Origin: Chlamydomonas sphaeroides | Lineage: Eukaryota; Chlorophyta; Chlorophyceae; Chlamydomonadales; Chlamydomonadaceae | Direction: 5' to 3' | Assembly (NCBI GenBank): GCA_001662425.1 | Contig: BDDC01000086.1 | Span: forward strand, 1 to 64,000 | Length of the DNA stretch: 64,000 nt | Shown here: positions 42,601 to 54,600 of the stretch, piece after piece | How positions within the stretch are numbered: the first letter of the stretch is position 1 | Layout of the letters: every line of letters begins with the position of its first letter | The notes under the pieces: model-generated | Databases searched by the model: none | Told to the model about the DNA's origin: nothing | Seen by the model: only the letters and a program-made list of their open reading frames with translations | Made by a program: the position numbers and the translations under genes

Positions 42601-45600
42601 TGCAGGGCCTGTCCACCCAGTAGCTCACGCCACTGATGAGGGGAGAGGACCGAGGCGAGGCGCAAGGCAAGGCGATGGCGCTGCGTCAAGGCGAGGGTTT
42701 CGGAAGGGCGGGCGCAGGCACCTAGACGGCCGCGTTTAGTGGTGCGGCCACCGCTCTTCCCCCGCGCAATGGAACAGGTGGGCTGGGCCTCACTCGGCAA
42801 GCACCACCACCAGCTCGACACAGTCTGCAGGGCAGGCAAGGCGGGCACATCGCGCGAGTTGTCACAGGCCCAAGTCAGCGCAGAATTACCCAAGCTGGCA
42901 TCATAGAGCTTGGCCATGCAGGTGTGCGCGGCCGCACTCGACATGAGACCAGCGCGGCCCAGCCAGCCCCCGAAGCCTCTCCTCAGCCCAGTCCGCCGGC
43001 GCACCCTCGATGCCGCCGCCGTCGTTGGGCTCGTTGGGCGCCCATGGCGGCATGTAGAAGTTGAGGTCGGTGCCGTCGACATAGGTGAGGTCATACAGGC
43101 CGTCGCCTGAGGCGAGGATGGAAGGGAGGCGGCGGGGCTGGGGCGAGGCTGCTGAAGCCGGCTGCCCGGTGCCGCTCGCTCCGTCCGGGCCTGCCCCCCA
43201 TGCCCGGCCCCACCCGTGCGGCGTGCACCGATCCACACGCCAACTGCCTCGTCTGACACGGCCGTGATGGCCCACTCCTGGACCAGCGACGTCAGCACGT
43301 TGAGCTGCGCGGGCGGGATGGGTCGGGGGGAAGGTGGTTGCAAGAGGGGCAGTCGCAGGGGCGCACCGCTGCACCCGAGCAGGTAGGTCCTGCGGATGTC
43401 ACCCAGGGGCAACCCCTCGTGCAGCCGGTAGTCCTGTCGCCGCTAGCTGGTGGACGCCTCATCTCGGTGCCCCGCACGATCAAGGTACTTTATTGGGGCT
43501 GTAACTGGGCTATGGCTGGGCTGCAGTGGGACGAACATAGCTAGAGGGACGCACCTCCGCGTCACGCACGAAGGTGAGCAGCGTGCCACCCTGGGCTTGG
43601 CACTGCGGGGCGGGGGGGATCCATCATGGGCCCCGCCGGGTGTAAACCGGATGTGGCGCACACCGCAAGCGACATGCCGTGCCAGGCAGCGGAGTCAGCA
43701 GGTGCCACACCCCACGTTCACTCCCATCCGCTCACAAAGGCGTGTGCCGTGGTCCAGTCCAGCAGGATGTCGTACAGGTTGGCGCGCTTGCCTGCAGGGG
43801 CCAGCGCACCCGCCGGTCCGTTGACAGTCGATCACACCGGCGGACGAGTCACCGGGTGCTCCATCGGCCAGTGGAGCCATGCTCTTCCGGTGCAACCGGG
43901 CAACAGGTGCAGCCATACGCCTGTGCTGCCACGTGTGTTCCCAGCGCGCAGCACGCCCCGCCTCCCTTCCTCCGCTCTCCGCACCTAGGCTGGCTGGCAG
44001 CTCCAGGTACGCAACGGGTGTGACCAGGTCGTCCTCGAAGTCCAGGTTGTCCAGCTTGGTGCTGATGCCCGCAACACCCAGCGGGCAGGAACGCTGCGGG
44101 GCGAAGAAGGTTGAGGGCAGGAAGGTCGCGCGACGTCGGGCATGCCCAGCGGGCCTCGCCCCGGCAATCGCCCGCATGCCTCCCGTTTGCCCTTCGGCAG
44201 CATGATCCCCTCACACCTGGAGCTGGTAGGCCGTCGACGGCGGCGCACCGATAAGCTCGGGGCTGATGAAACGCCGCCGGCCGATAGCGTTCTCGGAGCC
44301 GACGTCAGGGCGCGCGGGCTTTCCGAAGTTTTCCTGCGAGCGACCACCATCAGCAGCGTGCGTGTGAGCGCGGTGCGTGTGTTAACCGCAAGTGTGCGCT
44401 GCGAACCACACGTGACGTGACGTGCGCAAGCAGTGGCAGCAGCGGGGGCCTCACCGCGACTTGCGCAAGCGACTCCTCGCCCTCCGCCAGGCGCGCGTTG
44501 TCGCACTCTGCGAGGAGTCCACGAGTCATGTTGGCATACCGCTTGATGTGCTAGGCAGGATTACTAACAGCCGCAGACGGGGAGACCGCAGTCGAGCCGC
44601 GCGTGAGAGCACGTGCGCGGCCCGCCCTCGCATACAAAACCAGTCGCGCCGTCAGCCCCTCTCATGTGCTCACCGAGGCGCAGCGACAGCATCTCGCTCG
44701 ACACGTCGATCACGCCCGCCATGGACACCACCTTGGAGCCCACCGGGCACTCGTACCTGTGCAGGCAGGCAGGCACGGCAGGTGAGCCCCGTGGTGCTAG
44801 CACAAGACCTTGCATGCAGGCCAGCCACGGCAACCCAGCGCCTTGCAGAGCAAGTCCCGTCGCAGCCAGCTGGCCCTCACGTGAAGGGCAACGAGGGCGG
44901 CTGTGTTGTGGTGGGAACCAGCGGCAGACCAATGGTGGGTAGTTGCGCTGCGGGCGGACAAAAGGTGGCACCGAGAGGCAGAGGAAACGAGTTGCGGATG
45001 GGTCTCGTCTAGGTCTGACTCGGCCGTGGAGGCACACGCCGCCACGGCTGCACTGTGCCACCCCTCTACGCACCTACCGCTGTAGACGAATGCACTCGCC
45101 CATGTACTAGACGATTTGACTCAATAGACTATGCCGACTATAAAACACGAGCCCCTCCGTCCGTCCCCTAAACACCTACCACTGTAGATGTAGGCAGACT
45201 CGAGGTCAGGAACGTCCGTGCACTGGAGGGCGCCACAACGAGAGGGAAGCAGAGGTTGGGGAGGCGAGGCGCAGCAGTGTGAGGCATGAACGGCGGTTGC
45301 ACGTGCAGTACGGCTGCCGCGTGGTGGGGGCACGTGTGGAGGGCGACGGCTGCTATAACGCCTTTCCGTATATAACGACCATGCGGCGGCGCTCTACGCC
45401 TCCGGGCAGCAGCGCTGAGGCCTCCGGCGAGGCGCCCGCCCACCTGCAGCTTGACGCCGTGCAGGAAGCTGACGGCGGGGACGAGGCTGTTGGTGATGAG
45501 AGCCCCCGCGCCGGTCAGTCGCGACCGGAGCACGGTGATGCCGGTCACCAGGCTCAGGCCGCGGCAGTCCGCCCTGTAGTCCTCGCCAATCTGTGGAAGG

Positions 45601-48600
45601 CAAGGAGTGCGGGCGGTCAGGGCCGGGCGGTTTTGACATCTGCTTCTTGCACATGCCGGGCGGCGCCACAGCGAACGCAACCAAGGGGCCTGCCGCAACA
45701 CACGCCGGTGCTGCTGCTCCCAGCCCCTCTGGCTCCGTACCTCGGCCATTGCAAAGTTGGGACTGTAAGCCATGCTGGTGGTGTGCTCGTACGTGTCGTA
45801 GCACAGCACATCGGCGCTGATGAGCACGCTGGGGGCGCGCGCGATGCTGGTTATGGGCGACCGCACCCCGCGGCCCAGCACGGTGCTGATGCCGGCGGGG
45901 CATTCGGCGGTGGCGAACTCCACGGTGCGGTCGGTGGCAGCAATGTTAGCTGTGGACCGGACCTCTGTGGGAGGAACCAGGACATGGCCGCGGCGAGGGT
46001 GTGGGCGCGGACTAAATGCATGTTGAGGAGCTGAGGTTGGATAGGGTGCTGCCGCTTGCCCGTGGCTTGTCCCGCGTACCTCGCGTAGTAGACACCAGGC
46101 CCGAGCACACCACTCCCAGCTCCCGGATGTAGGTGTCGGCCTCAAAGAGGCTGTTTAGGCTGTCCCGCTCGTGCCTGCCGTAGATCTGGGTGACCCACGT
46201 CCCTTGCGGGCAGTTGAGGGCGATGGTGTCCAGGTCAGCCGCCTCGGCGGCGGTGAAGATGCCGCCATCTGTGCGAGTTGCATACGTCAAGAACGGGGTC
46301 AGCCGGGATAGCGAATGCGTGGCTGGCTGTGCGCAACCCCCACTGGCAGCTAAAGCGCCTAGCAACGCCATGACGTGGCGGCGGCACTGGTGGCACTGGT
46401 GGCACTGGCGGCACTGGCGGCACTGGCGGCCGAGAGGATCATGCCCCTGACCCCTCACCAATGCGAGCCGGCGGCGGCACGGCCACGACCGTGGTGCACT
46501 CGAATGCAATGCTGGTAAGGAAGGGCTGGCCGTCTGCGGGGCCGGGGCGGCAGCCGGGGTGAGTCTAGCAGCAAGTAAGGGGCCAGCAGCACTGCCACCA
46601 GTGGTATATCAAAACCCCAGCCAAAAGGAAAACTCCCTGCTCCTGTGCCGCCCCTCTCACTGGGCAGGGTCTCCACGGTCCACATGACCTCAATCAGCGC
46701 CTGGCCCGCGGGGCAGCCGTAGCCCCAGGACCGGAAGGTGGTGGTGCCGTTGGGCATGCCCGGCTCCGCCAGCGCAGTGCTGTCGTTGAGGCACCTGGGA
46801 AGCGTGGATAGGCAGGAGGATCGCCGCATCCGTACGGGCCTACAGCGAACGCTACGTCCCGCCCATGATCAAGGACGCGTTGCGTTCCCCACCGACCGCG
46901 CGGCACGGCCTCCGCAACAGCGGCTGCAGTGGCTCACCGGTAGCGGAAGTTGGTCATGACCGCGGGGCGCGTCGCCGACCAGCTCAGGTAGCGGCCTGCG
47001 GCGGGCAGGCGGCAGTCGCAGGCACAGGTCACGTTGGGTCAGCAGGCGGAGGCCCTGTTACGGCTTTGCGGTCGGTGGCGCCGGCCTAGCGACCGGCTTC
47101 GGGCCTTGTGTGTGTGTGTGTGTACGTGTCGTGCGGTAGGCAGCCAGAAGCAGGGCCCAAGGGGCCACCCAGCCGGCGCGACCAGCGGCTGTAGGATTGC
47201 TTGTGGGCCTCACCCTTGATTTCCGTGATGCCGCGGGGGCAGGTGGGCATCGATGACTGCGGTGGAAGGACAGGGCGGAAGTCGAGGGGCGTGGTGAGGG
47301 CCAATGACGCATCCAGCAAGGCGAAGAAGACACTGCACGCCGCCTGCCAGCAGCTAGCCCCGCCGCCCCTCGGTCGGCCGCTGCCTGCTCACCTGAGCGT
47401 CGGGGGCGCCAAACGACATGCCGTTGACTGGCAGCGCTGGGAAGCCGAGGCGCACCGTGTGTTCCTGGGGCGGCAGGCAGGATGGCGGGGGCGCAAGTCA
47501 CCTCCGCATTCCATCCACAGACGCAGACCACAGATCAGCTGCTTGCACGGCCGAGCACGCGGGGCATGGCCGCACCTGCGCCATGCCCGGGGTGGGCGCG
47601 ATGGGCACGCAGTTGGCGCCCAGCCCCGTGTAGGCCAGCACGCTGGTGGGCAGGTCGGACGGCTGCGGCGGCGGGGCGGTGTTGGTGAAGAGCTGGCTGA
47701 TCATGAAGCCGCGCGGGCAGCGGGTGGAGCCGGAGCGCCTGGGGGAAGGGGAAGACGGGATGGAGACGGGGGGTAGCAGTGTGGCATTTGGAGGGCTGCG
47801 CGTGGAAGTGGAGCATCAAGAAGATGCAGCGTACAAGCGGCACAAGGTGGCGGCAGATGGCGGCGGCAGAGGGCGGAGGCCGAGGGCGGAGGCCGAGGGC
47901 GGAGGCAGCGGCCAAGGGCGGAGGCCGAGGGCAGTTGCAGGCAGTGGCGCAGAACTGGCAGCGTGGAGGGGCGAGTTACGGTGCCACAGCGACCTGGGTC
48001 CAGAGCCTGGGAGGCTCGGACCCAAGCAAGAGTCGGCACCGAGGGGTCGTTAGCCAGGGGGTGCAGGAGGCGCGTCCGCCCACCTGCTGCTGTAGAAGTC
48101 GGAGGAGGAGGAGAAGTCGCCGTAGATGCGCGAGCAGGTGGAGCATACCACGGAGGCTGCGTGAGGGGAGGTTGGTGGAGGGGCAGCAAGGTTGGAGCTG
48201 GTAGTGTCCGGTGAGGGTTGATTGCGACTGGACTTTGGCGCCCGCAGGGCTCCAGCCCCGGCAACTGGACTTTGGCAACCGCCGAGCCATATCCCCAGCA
48301 CTCACGGCTGCTGGTTTGGAGTGGTGGCGGCGGCGGGCGGGGCGGAGGAGGGGGCGAGGGAGGCGGAAGCGGAGGTGCCGGAGGAGCGGGAGGCGGCGAC
48401 GGAGGAGTGGGTGGCTCGGGCGGCGGAGAGGGAAAGGGGCTCGGCGGCTCGGGGCTGGGTGGGGGCGGTCCACCCGGGGGCGGCGACGGTGGCGCCGGGG
48501 GGCTGGGTGGCGGGCTGGGCGGGGGCGGGGGCGATGGCTTTGGGGCTGGCGGTGAGGGAGGCGGCGGGGGACTCGGCGGAGGTCTTGGGCTGGGAGGCTT

Positions 48601-51600
48601 GGGCGGCGACGGGGGACTCGGGGGCGGCACCGGAGGCGAGGGCCGGGGCGGGCGGGGCGGCGGTGGCTTTGGCGGCAGCGGCGGCCTGGGCGGCTTGGGC
48701 GGCGGGGCGGTCTGCAGCAGGGCGCGGCCCAGCCGTGTGGCCTCGCTGACGTCCAGGTCCACGTGCTGCAGGGCGGCAGCCGTGGAGCCCTCCACGGCCT
48801 CATCAAACACAGAGGCCAGGCGGCGGCCTGTGGCAAGAGGCGGCGGCCTCGGTGATGGCCTGCAGGTGGGCGGGTGAGGCGGCGGGGCAGAGTAGGACAG
48901 GAGGTGGCGCGTCAGCGTGAGTCCTATGTGGGCAAGCCATAGACGGGTGCCCACAGCTGGCTGGCGGCAGCGCTTACTTGGGCGGGGATGGGGGCTTGGG
49001 CGGTGACGGCGGCTTGGGTGGAGGAGGCGGGCGTGGGGGTGGGGGTGGAGAAGGCGATGGTGGTGATGGCGGTGACGGCGGCGGGGGAGGCGGAGAGACG
49101 AAGAAGGGGAGAGTCGCGCAGAGCAGGCGGACTGATGCCAAAGCGTTGGAGGCGGCTGCGGACGGAAGGACATTGGCGCAGGGAGTAAGGCATGCATGCG
49201 GCAAACGTTGACTGTCATGAAAAGAGTGGTGTCGAGACCGGAACAAAGCCGTCGGTGCAGTAGCCAGTCTGCAGGGACACGGCCACGGTTACGGCACCCC
49301 AGCCCAGTCCAGCCCAGTCCAGCCCAGTCCAGCCCAGCCCAGCCCAGTCCAGCCCAGTCCAGCCCAGTCCAGCCCAGTCCAGCCCAGTCCAGCCCAGCCC
49401 AGCCCGGCCCGGCCCGGCCCGCTCGCTGGCTCCGGCCCTCACCGGTAGCACTGCTCACGGCCGTGCCTGGTGGCGAGCGAGCAACACATGGCGGCAGCGT
49501 GGTACATCAGGCGCCGGCAGAGTGGGGCCGAGCGCATCCCGGTTATCCCGGCGGCATCAGCCTCTGCTTTGCAGGCGTCACCCAGCGCAGGCGTGCCGTC
49601 CCTGGCTGCGGCACTGCGGTGTGGGCGCCGGCCCTGCAGCCGCCGCCCCCGCCTCGCACCCCAGCCTTGCCTGTGATGCCGTACGCGGTCATGCCGCGGG
49701 GGCACTGGTACTCGAAGGTGCTGCCTCCCATGCAGGTGCGCTGAGATGCAGGGGCCAGCGCCCGCACCAACGCGCCGCTGCTGCAGGTGACCGCCAGCTG
49801 CGGGTCGGTGGGGTGGCGGCAAGTCGGTCAGCAACCATGGACACGTGTTCGGCGGAGCGGGGCGCTATGGGAGGCCCCTGTTGGGCGGAGCGGGGCGCTG
49901 TGCGAGGCCCGGAGGCCCGGAGGCCCGGAGGCCTCCTAGCCAAGGTGTGACCCGTGCCGTACGAACCGTGCAAATCCCGGAGGCGTCGAAGGAGCCGCCG
50001 ATGCCGCGCACTCCGCCCAGGCCGCACGTGGCGTCCTCGGCCACGGCCGCGGCATGGCGCGTCTGGAAGAGGCGCTGCCTGCCTCCCGGCACAAAGCCGT
50101 TGCATGTGATGCCAATGTCCTGCAGGTTCTTGGTCGTGCTGTCGTACACCAGGGTGACGGTGTCCAGCAGGGGAGCGGCAGGGATAGAGTTCTGGGGGAG
50201 GGAGGGCGGGAGGGGGCCGGCACAGCTGGGTGGGTGGCTGCGTGAGCACGTTTGCGGCCAGGCAGGGGGCTGCCCCTGCTGGCAAATCACCACGGTGCTC
50301 CCAACCTAGACACCCGGGCGGCGTAACCCGGCCGGCCGCACTCTACGCCTCGTTACGTCCGTACGTACCGAGCAGGTCAGGCTGTAGGCCACGGCGGGGG
50401 CGCTGGTGCCGGGACCCAGGTTGGCGCTGTTGGGCATGCCGAAGAGGGGGCCCTGCGGCGGCACAACAAGATGTAGTAGAATCAAGGACGCGAACCGAAC
50501 CGCAACCAACCCGCTTCACAGCATCTCTACTGCGCCTCGCAGCAGAGGCTTGGGGCAGTGGGTTGCGGTTAGCCGCTCCGGCCCCCGCCTCCCAAACCCC
50601 AACCCTCCGCTCACTCCCGCGCTGGGGTCGTCGATGACGTCGTCGTCCTCAATGTCCACCTGTGTGGGCATAAGAATGGAGAGGGTGGCGTTGAGAAGCG
50701 GGTCGCCAAGCGCTGATCAGGGTCGCTGTCGGCCCGGCCATGCTCCGCCCGCCCGCCCCTATAAGCCCCGCCACACCCACCAGCTTGCGACGAGATTAGG
50801 TTGGGTGCAAGTACGGGCCCTACCAAGAACTATCCAGCCATGCGCGTCACGGTCGGTCCTGCCATGCGCCCCCCGTGCCCCGTCCCCAACCCCAGTACCC
50901 CAAGAGCCCACCTGGTCGCCCGCAAAGGGGCTGACCGCGCGGAAGCACACTCGGTCCGTGGTCTGAGTGACCTCCGACAGCTTCTTGGGCATGAAGGAGC
51001 GGGTCGGGTCGGGCGTCCAGGGGCGGCCCATGAGGAAGCACTGGTTGGCCCTCTGGCCATTGGGCAGCACCTCGCCCTGCAGCGGCAGGTAGGTGTAGAA
51101 GACGCAGCTGCGGGGGGGGGAGGGTTGGGGAGGGCGTGCGTGGTGCAAGGGCTCATGCTGGGAAGCAACCGATGCGCTGGCATGAGAGCGGGCAAGGAGA
51201 CCGTAGTTTCAAGCCGGCATTGATGATCAAGTATTGATGGTCATTGCCAGGGCGCCGTGCCGCCGCCCCTGCACCGCCGCAGGCGCCACGTATGACCTCA
51301 CCGCGGCTCGATCATGCAGGCCACGCCGCACTCGCGCTCGTCCACCACGCTGATGGGCGTGCGGGGCAGGCGCTCGCCGTGGGTGATGAAGGCAAGGCCG
51401 TTGGGGCGCTGGAGACAGAAGTAGGTGGGGCTGTAGGAAATGGTGGGCGCGGCACGCTGGCAGACTGTGGGCATGCGCTCCCTGCAGGACACCGAGTAGA
51501 CGCCTGCGAGACAAGGGTCGGGAAGGCCGATTGGAATGGGCGAGCAGTCGCTGGCGCATGGCGCCGCATGGTGCAGGCATGATCGGTGTGCCGCCCAGAC

Positions 51601-54600
51601 CCGTTGGCCCACCTTGCGGGACAAACATCTGGCCGGGAGACAGCCCCTGGGGAGCGTCAGGCGGCGGCGGCGAGCTTGGCCACAGGGGCGGTGGGCTGAT
51701 GAAGGGGGGCGGCGGCGGAGACGGCGGCGATGTCCTGTGGAGCGGTGAGGTGCAGCGGGCAATGAGGTGAGCTGAAGCTTGGGTTACTGTTGGGGACAGG
51801 CTGTTTGGTGCAGAAAACGGGCAGACCAGCCGAGCAGCCGCCCCATCCGATATCCCACTCACGGGCCGGGCGATGGCGGCGGCATGTCCGGCGGCGGTGA
51901 CGGGGGCGGCGACACTTTGTTGGCACCCACCACCACCGAGCCGTTCCACACGCTGTACAGTTGCTCGTCCTGCGGCCATGGGGTTTGCGAAGTTTAGGCG
52001 CCACCAGGGCTCAGAGCGGCGGTCAGGTGCAAGCACCGTCCGGTTCCATGCCGCAGCGCTGTATTGTCGTCGTAATCCACTGCAGGGCCCAGATTGGTCT
52101 CCCCGGCAGCGGCGCGTCTGGGCGCGGAGCACATCCCCGGCCTACCAGGGTCACGTTGGCACCGCGGGGTCCCACGAGGATGGCGCAGGCCGCGTCGCCG
52201 AACTCGCCCGGCTCCCAGGCGTTGAGCACTCCGTCGACGCTGAAGGTGCCGTCCGTCCAGAAGAGCTGAGGGAGGCGCGCGCCAGCAAGCGGCGGGGGCG
52301 TTGGGCGCAGGGGTCCTTGCAACCAACAGAGCTTGACACCGCAGCTACGGATGGCGCAGCCCCCAGTCGCCCCGCCCCACCTTGCCGTCGCCAAAGGTGC
52401 GCAGCCCCAGCCAGAAGTGGGACGGCAGGTTGCGCGCATAGCCGTCGGACGTCAGCTCTTCGCGCATCCAGAGGCTGCGGGGTGGATAGGGCGGCGCCAT
52501 GGGAGGGTGCGTCAAGGGCGCGCGGGGTTGGGCTTAGCCAGGTCCCCAGCGCACCAGCCGGCCCCGACCCAGCCAGCCAGCCCCGCCCCGCCCCGCTCAA
52601 GCCCCAGTGTCGCCGGCCCCCAATCGGGTGCTGTCAGCGAGGGCGGGCCGCCCATGTAGGCGCGGCGATGGGATAGCTGGCAGCACGTGGCTTCATTACA
52701 AATCCAACATATCCTCATGTCCCGTTGTAATCGACATGTACCCGACCCACTCTGTCAGCGACGGCAGGTCGCCCATGTAGGTGCGGCACAGCTTCTGGGC
52801 CTCGCCCTGCCTGCGCATAAGCGCCGGCTCGTCTGGGGGGGGGGGGGGGGGGGGGGGGCGGNNNNNNNNNNNNNNNNNNNNNNNNNNNNNNNNNNNNNNN
52901 NNNNNNNNNNNNNNNNNNNNNNNNNNNNNNNNNNNNNNNNNNNNNNNNNNNNNNNNNNNNNNNNNNNNNNNNNNNNNNNNNNNNNNNNNNNNNNNNNNNN
53001 NNNNNNNNNNNNNNNNNNNNNNNNNNNNNNNNNNNNNNNNNNNNNNNNNNNNNNNNNNNNNNNNNNNNNNNNNNNNNNNNNNNNNNNNNNNNNNNNNNNN
53101 NNNNNNNNNNNNNNNNNNNNNNNNNNNNNNNNNNNNNNNNNNNNNNNNNNNNNNNNNNNNNNNNNNNNNNNNNNNNNNNNNNNNNNNNNNNNNNNNNNNN
53201 NNNNNNNNNNNNNNNNNNNNNNNNNNNNNNNCGACGGCCGAGTGTCACGTAACAAAGCGCGCTCACCCGACACCTCTGGCGGGAAGACCAGCAGGGTGGA
53301 CATGAAGAAGGGCACCTGCTTGACGTCGCCCAGGTTCACATCGCTGAGCTGACGCGTGCCTGCGAGACAGGATGCATGGGCGGACACGCCGGGCTGGGCC
53401 CGGTCAGATACACGGGTGTATCTATCTGCGGCATCCCCTACCGGTATCCCGCATGCTGATGTGCGGGCGCCAGCGCTGCCTCGCATGGCAGCTGCCCCCT
53501 TCTGGATCCGACAATTGACACCCAACTCACGCTGGCAAATGAAGGGCAGCTTGATGCTGCACTGTAGGTCGTGCCACTTGGAGGTGGTGGTCACCACGCT
53601 GCGCAGGCCGGCGCCGGCCGAGCCGCGCAGTGTAATGGATGAGGACATGCAGTCCTCGTCGCCGAAGCTATGGGCGAATGGAACGGGAAAGCGCGTTGGT
53701 GGGGTGCGTGTCAGCAGTGCACCGAGCCCCCTGCGACAGGTCCCTCGAAGTCGTCGGGGCGGCATGCCGCCTCCTGCCGCGGCTCCGCCCCGCTCGGCTG
53801 TATGTGCTCACCGTCCATCCGGCTGCTCCTCCTCCCAAGACGTGTACGTCAGCTCCTCGCCCGTGGACACCCACACCCAGCGGCCCTCCATGTCTGTGGC
53901 GCAGCGGTCGGAGGGTGCGGCATCAGTGACAGACACGTGCCTGGCCATAGCGCTGTCTACCCGTATCCTGAGCCCCAGTCCCAGCCGTGCAGCTGGGCCT
54001 GGCTTTACGCATGTCCCAGAGCGCCTCCGCCTCCGCCTCTAACCCCGTCCCCTCCGCCCGCCCTGCTCACTGGCGTCGGAGCCTCCCAGCCACACGTGCA
54101 CGTCCCGGCCCATGTACAGGTCCGCCTCGTCGAGGTTGCCGCTGGTGGCCCAACCGGCCAGCAGGGAGTAAACCGTGTTAGCCTCGGCCATTGTGGCCAC
54201 ACTGACCAGGTCGCCATTGATGTCTGCGCCAAGCAAGGTGAGGGGAGGGCAATCGGTCGGGCCGCTGAGCACGAGCCGCGTGCGGAGGGCGGCATGCCCG
54301 CGACAGGCGTGCTGCCCCTTGTGGCGCCCCACCGTTGCAGTGCACCCGTGCCTCCGAGAAGGTCTTGCGGACCTGTGGAAACGAAAGCGGTTGGCAGGGA
54401 AGTTGGCGCGCCAGCGGGCAGAGGTTCTGTCCGCCGCCACACATGTATGGCTGCGTGGCCCCCAGCACCCTGCTCGCTCGCAGCCGTGCGGCACGGCCGC
54501 GGCCCTCGCCCCTGCTGATCCATCCGCCGCACCTGCCACAGCATGTACTCCTGGTCGCCCAGGGTGGCCACCAGCTCGGGCGAGCCCAGGTCGGTGGTGC

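Noticed and set aside
45110..45165. AT-rich GACTATAAAAC segment considered as a promoter dividing the gene at 45.1 kb
   Set aside because: The exon on its right (VPDLESAYIYS, donor GTAGGTG) continues the CPxG pattern into YECPVGSKVV on its left, so it is intronic.
48211..48877. Long plus-strand glycine-rich open frames (GGGG repeats)
   Set aside because: They are the antisense reading of the SPPPP proline-rich exons; the minus strand has splice edges and flanking domains, the plus strand has neither.
47701..49458. A single 585-codon minus-strand open frame across the proline-rich region
   Set aside because: It reads straight through a 10-bp minisatellite and an intron; only the two parts bounded by splice sites (48978-49155 and 48306-48826) are accepted as coding.
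52715..53765. Open frames on both strands running through the N gap
   Set aside because: Undetermined bases create artificial uninterrupted frames; only exons on either side were used.
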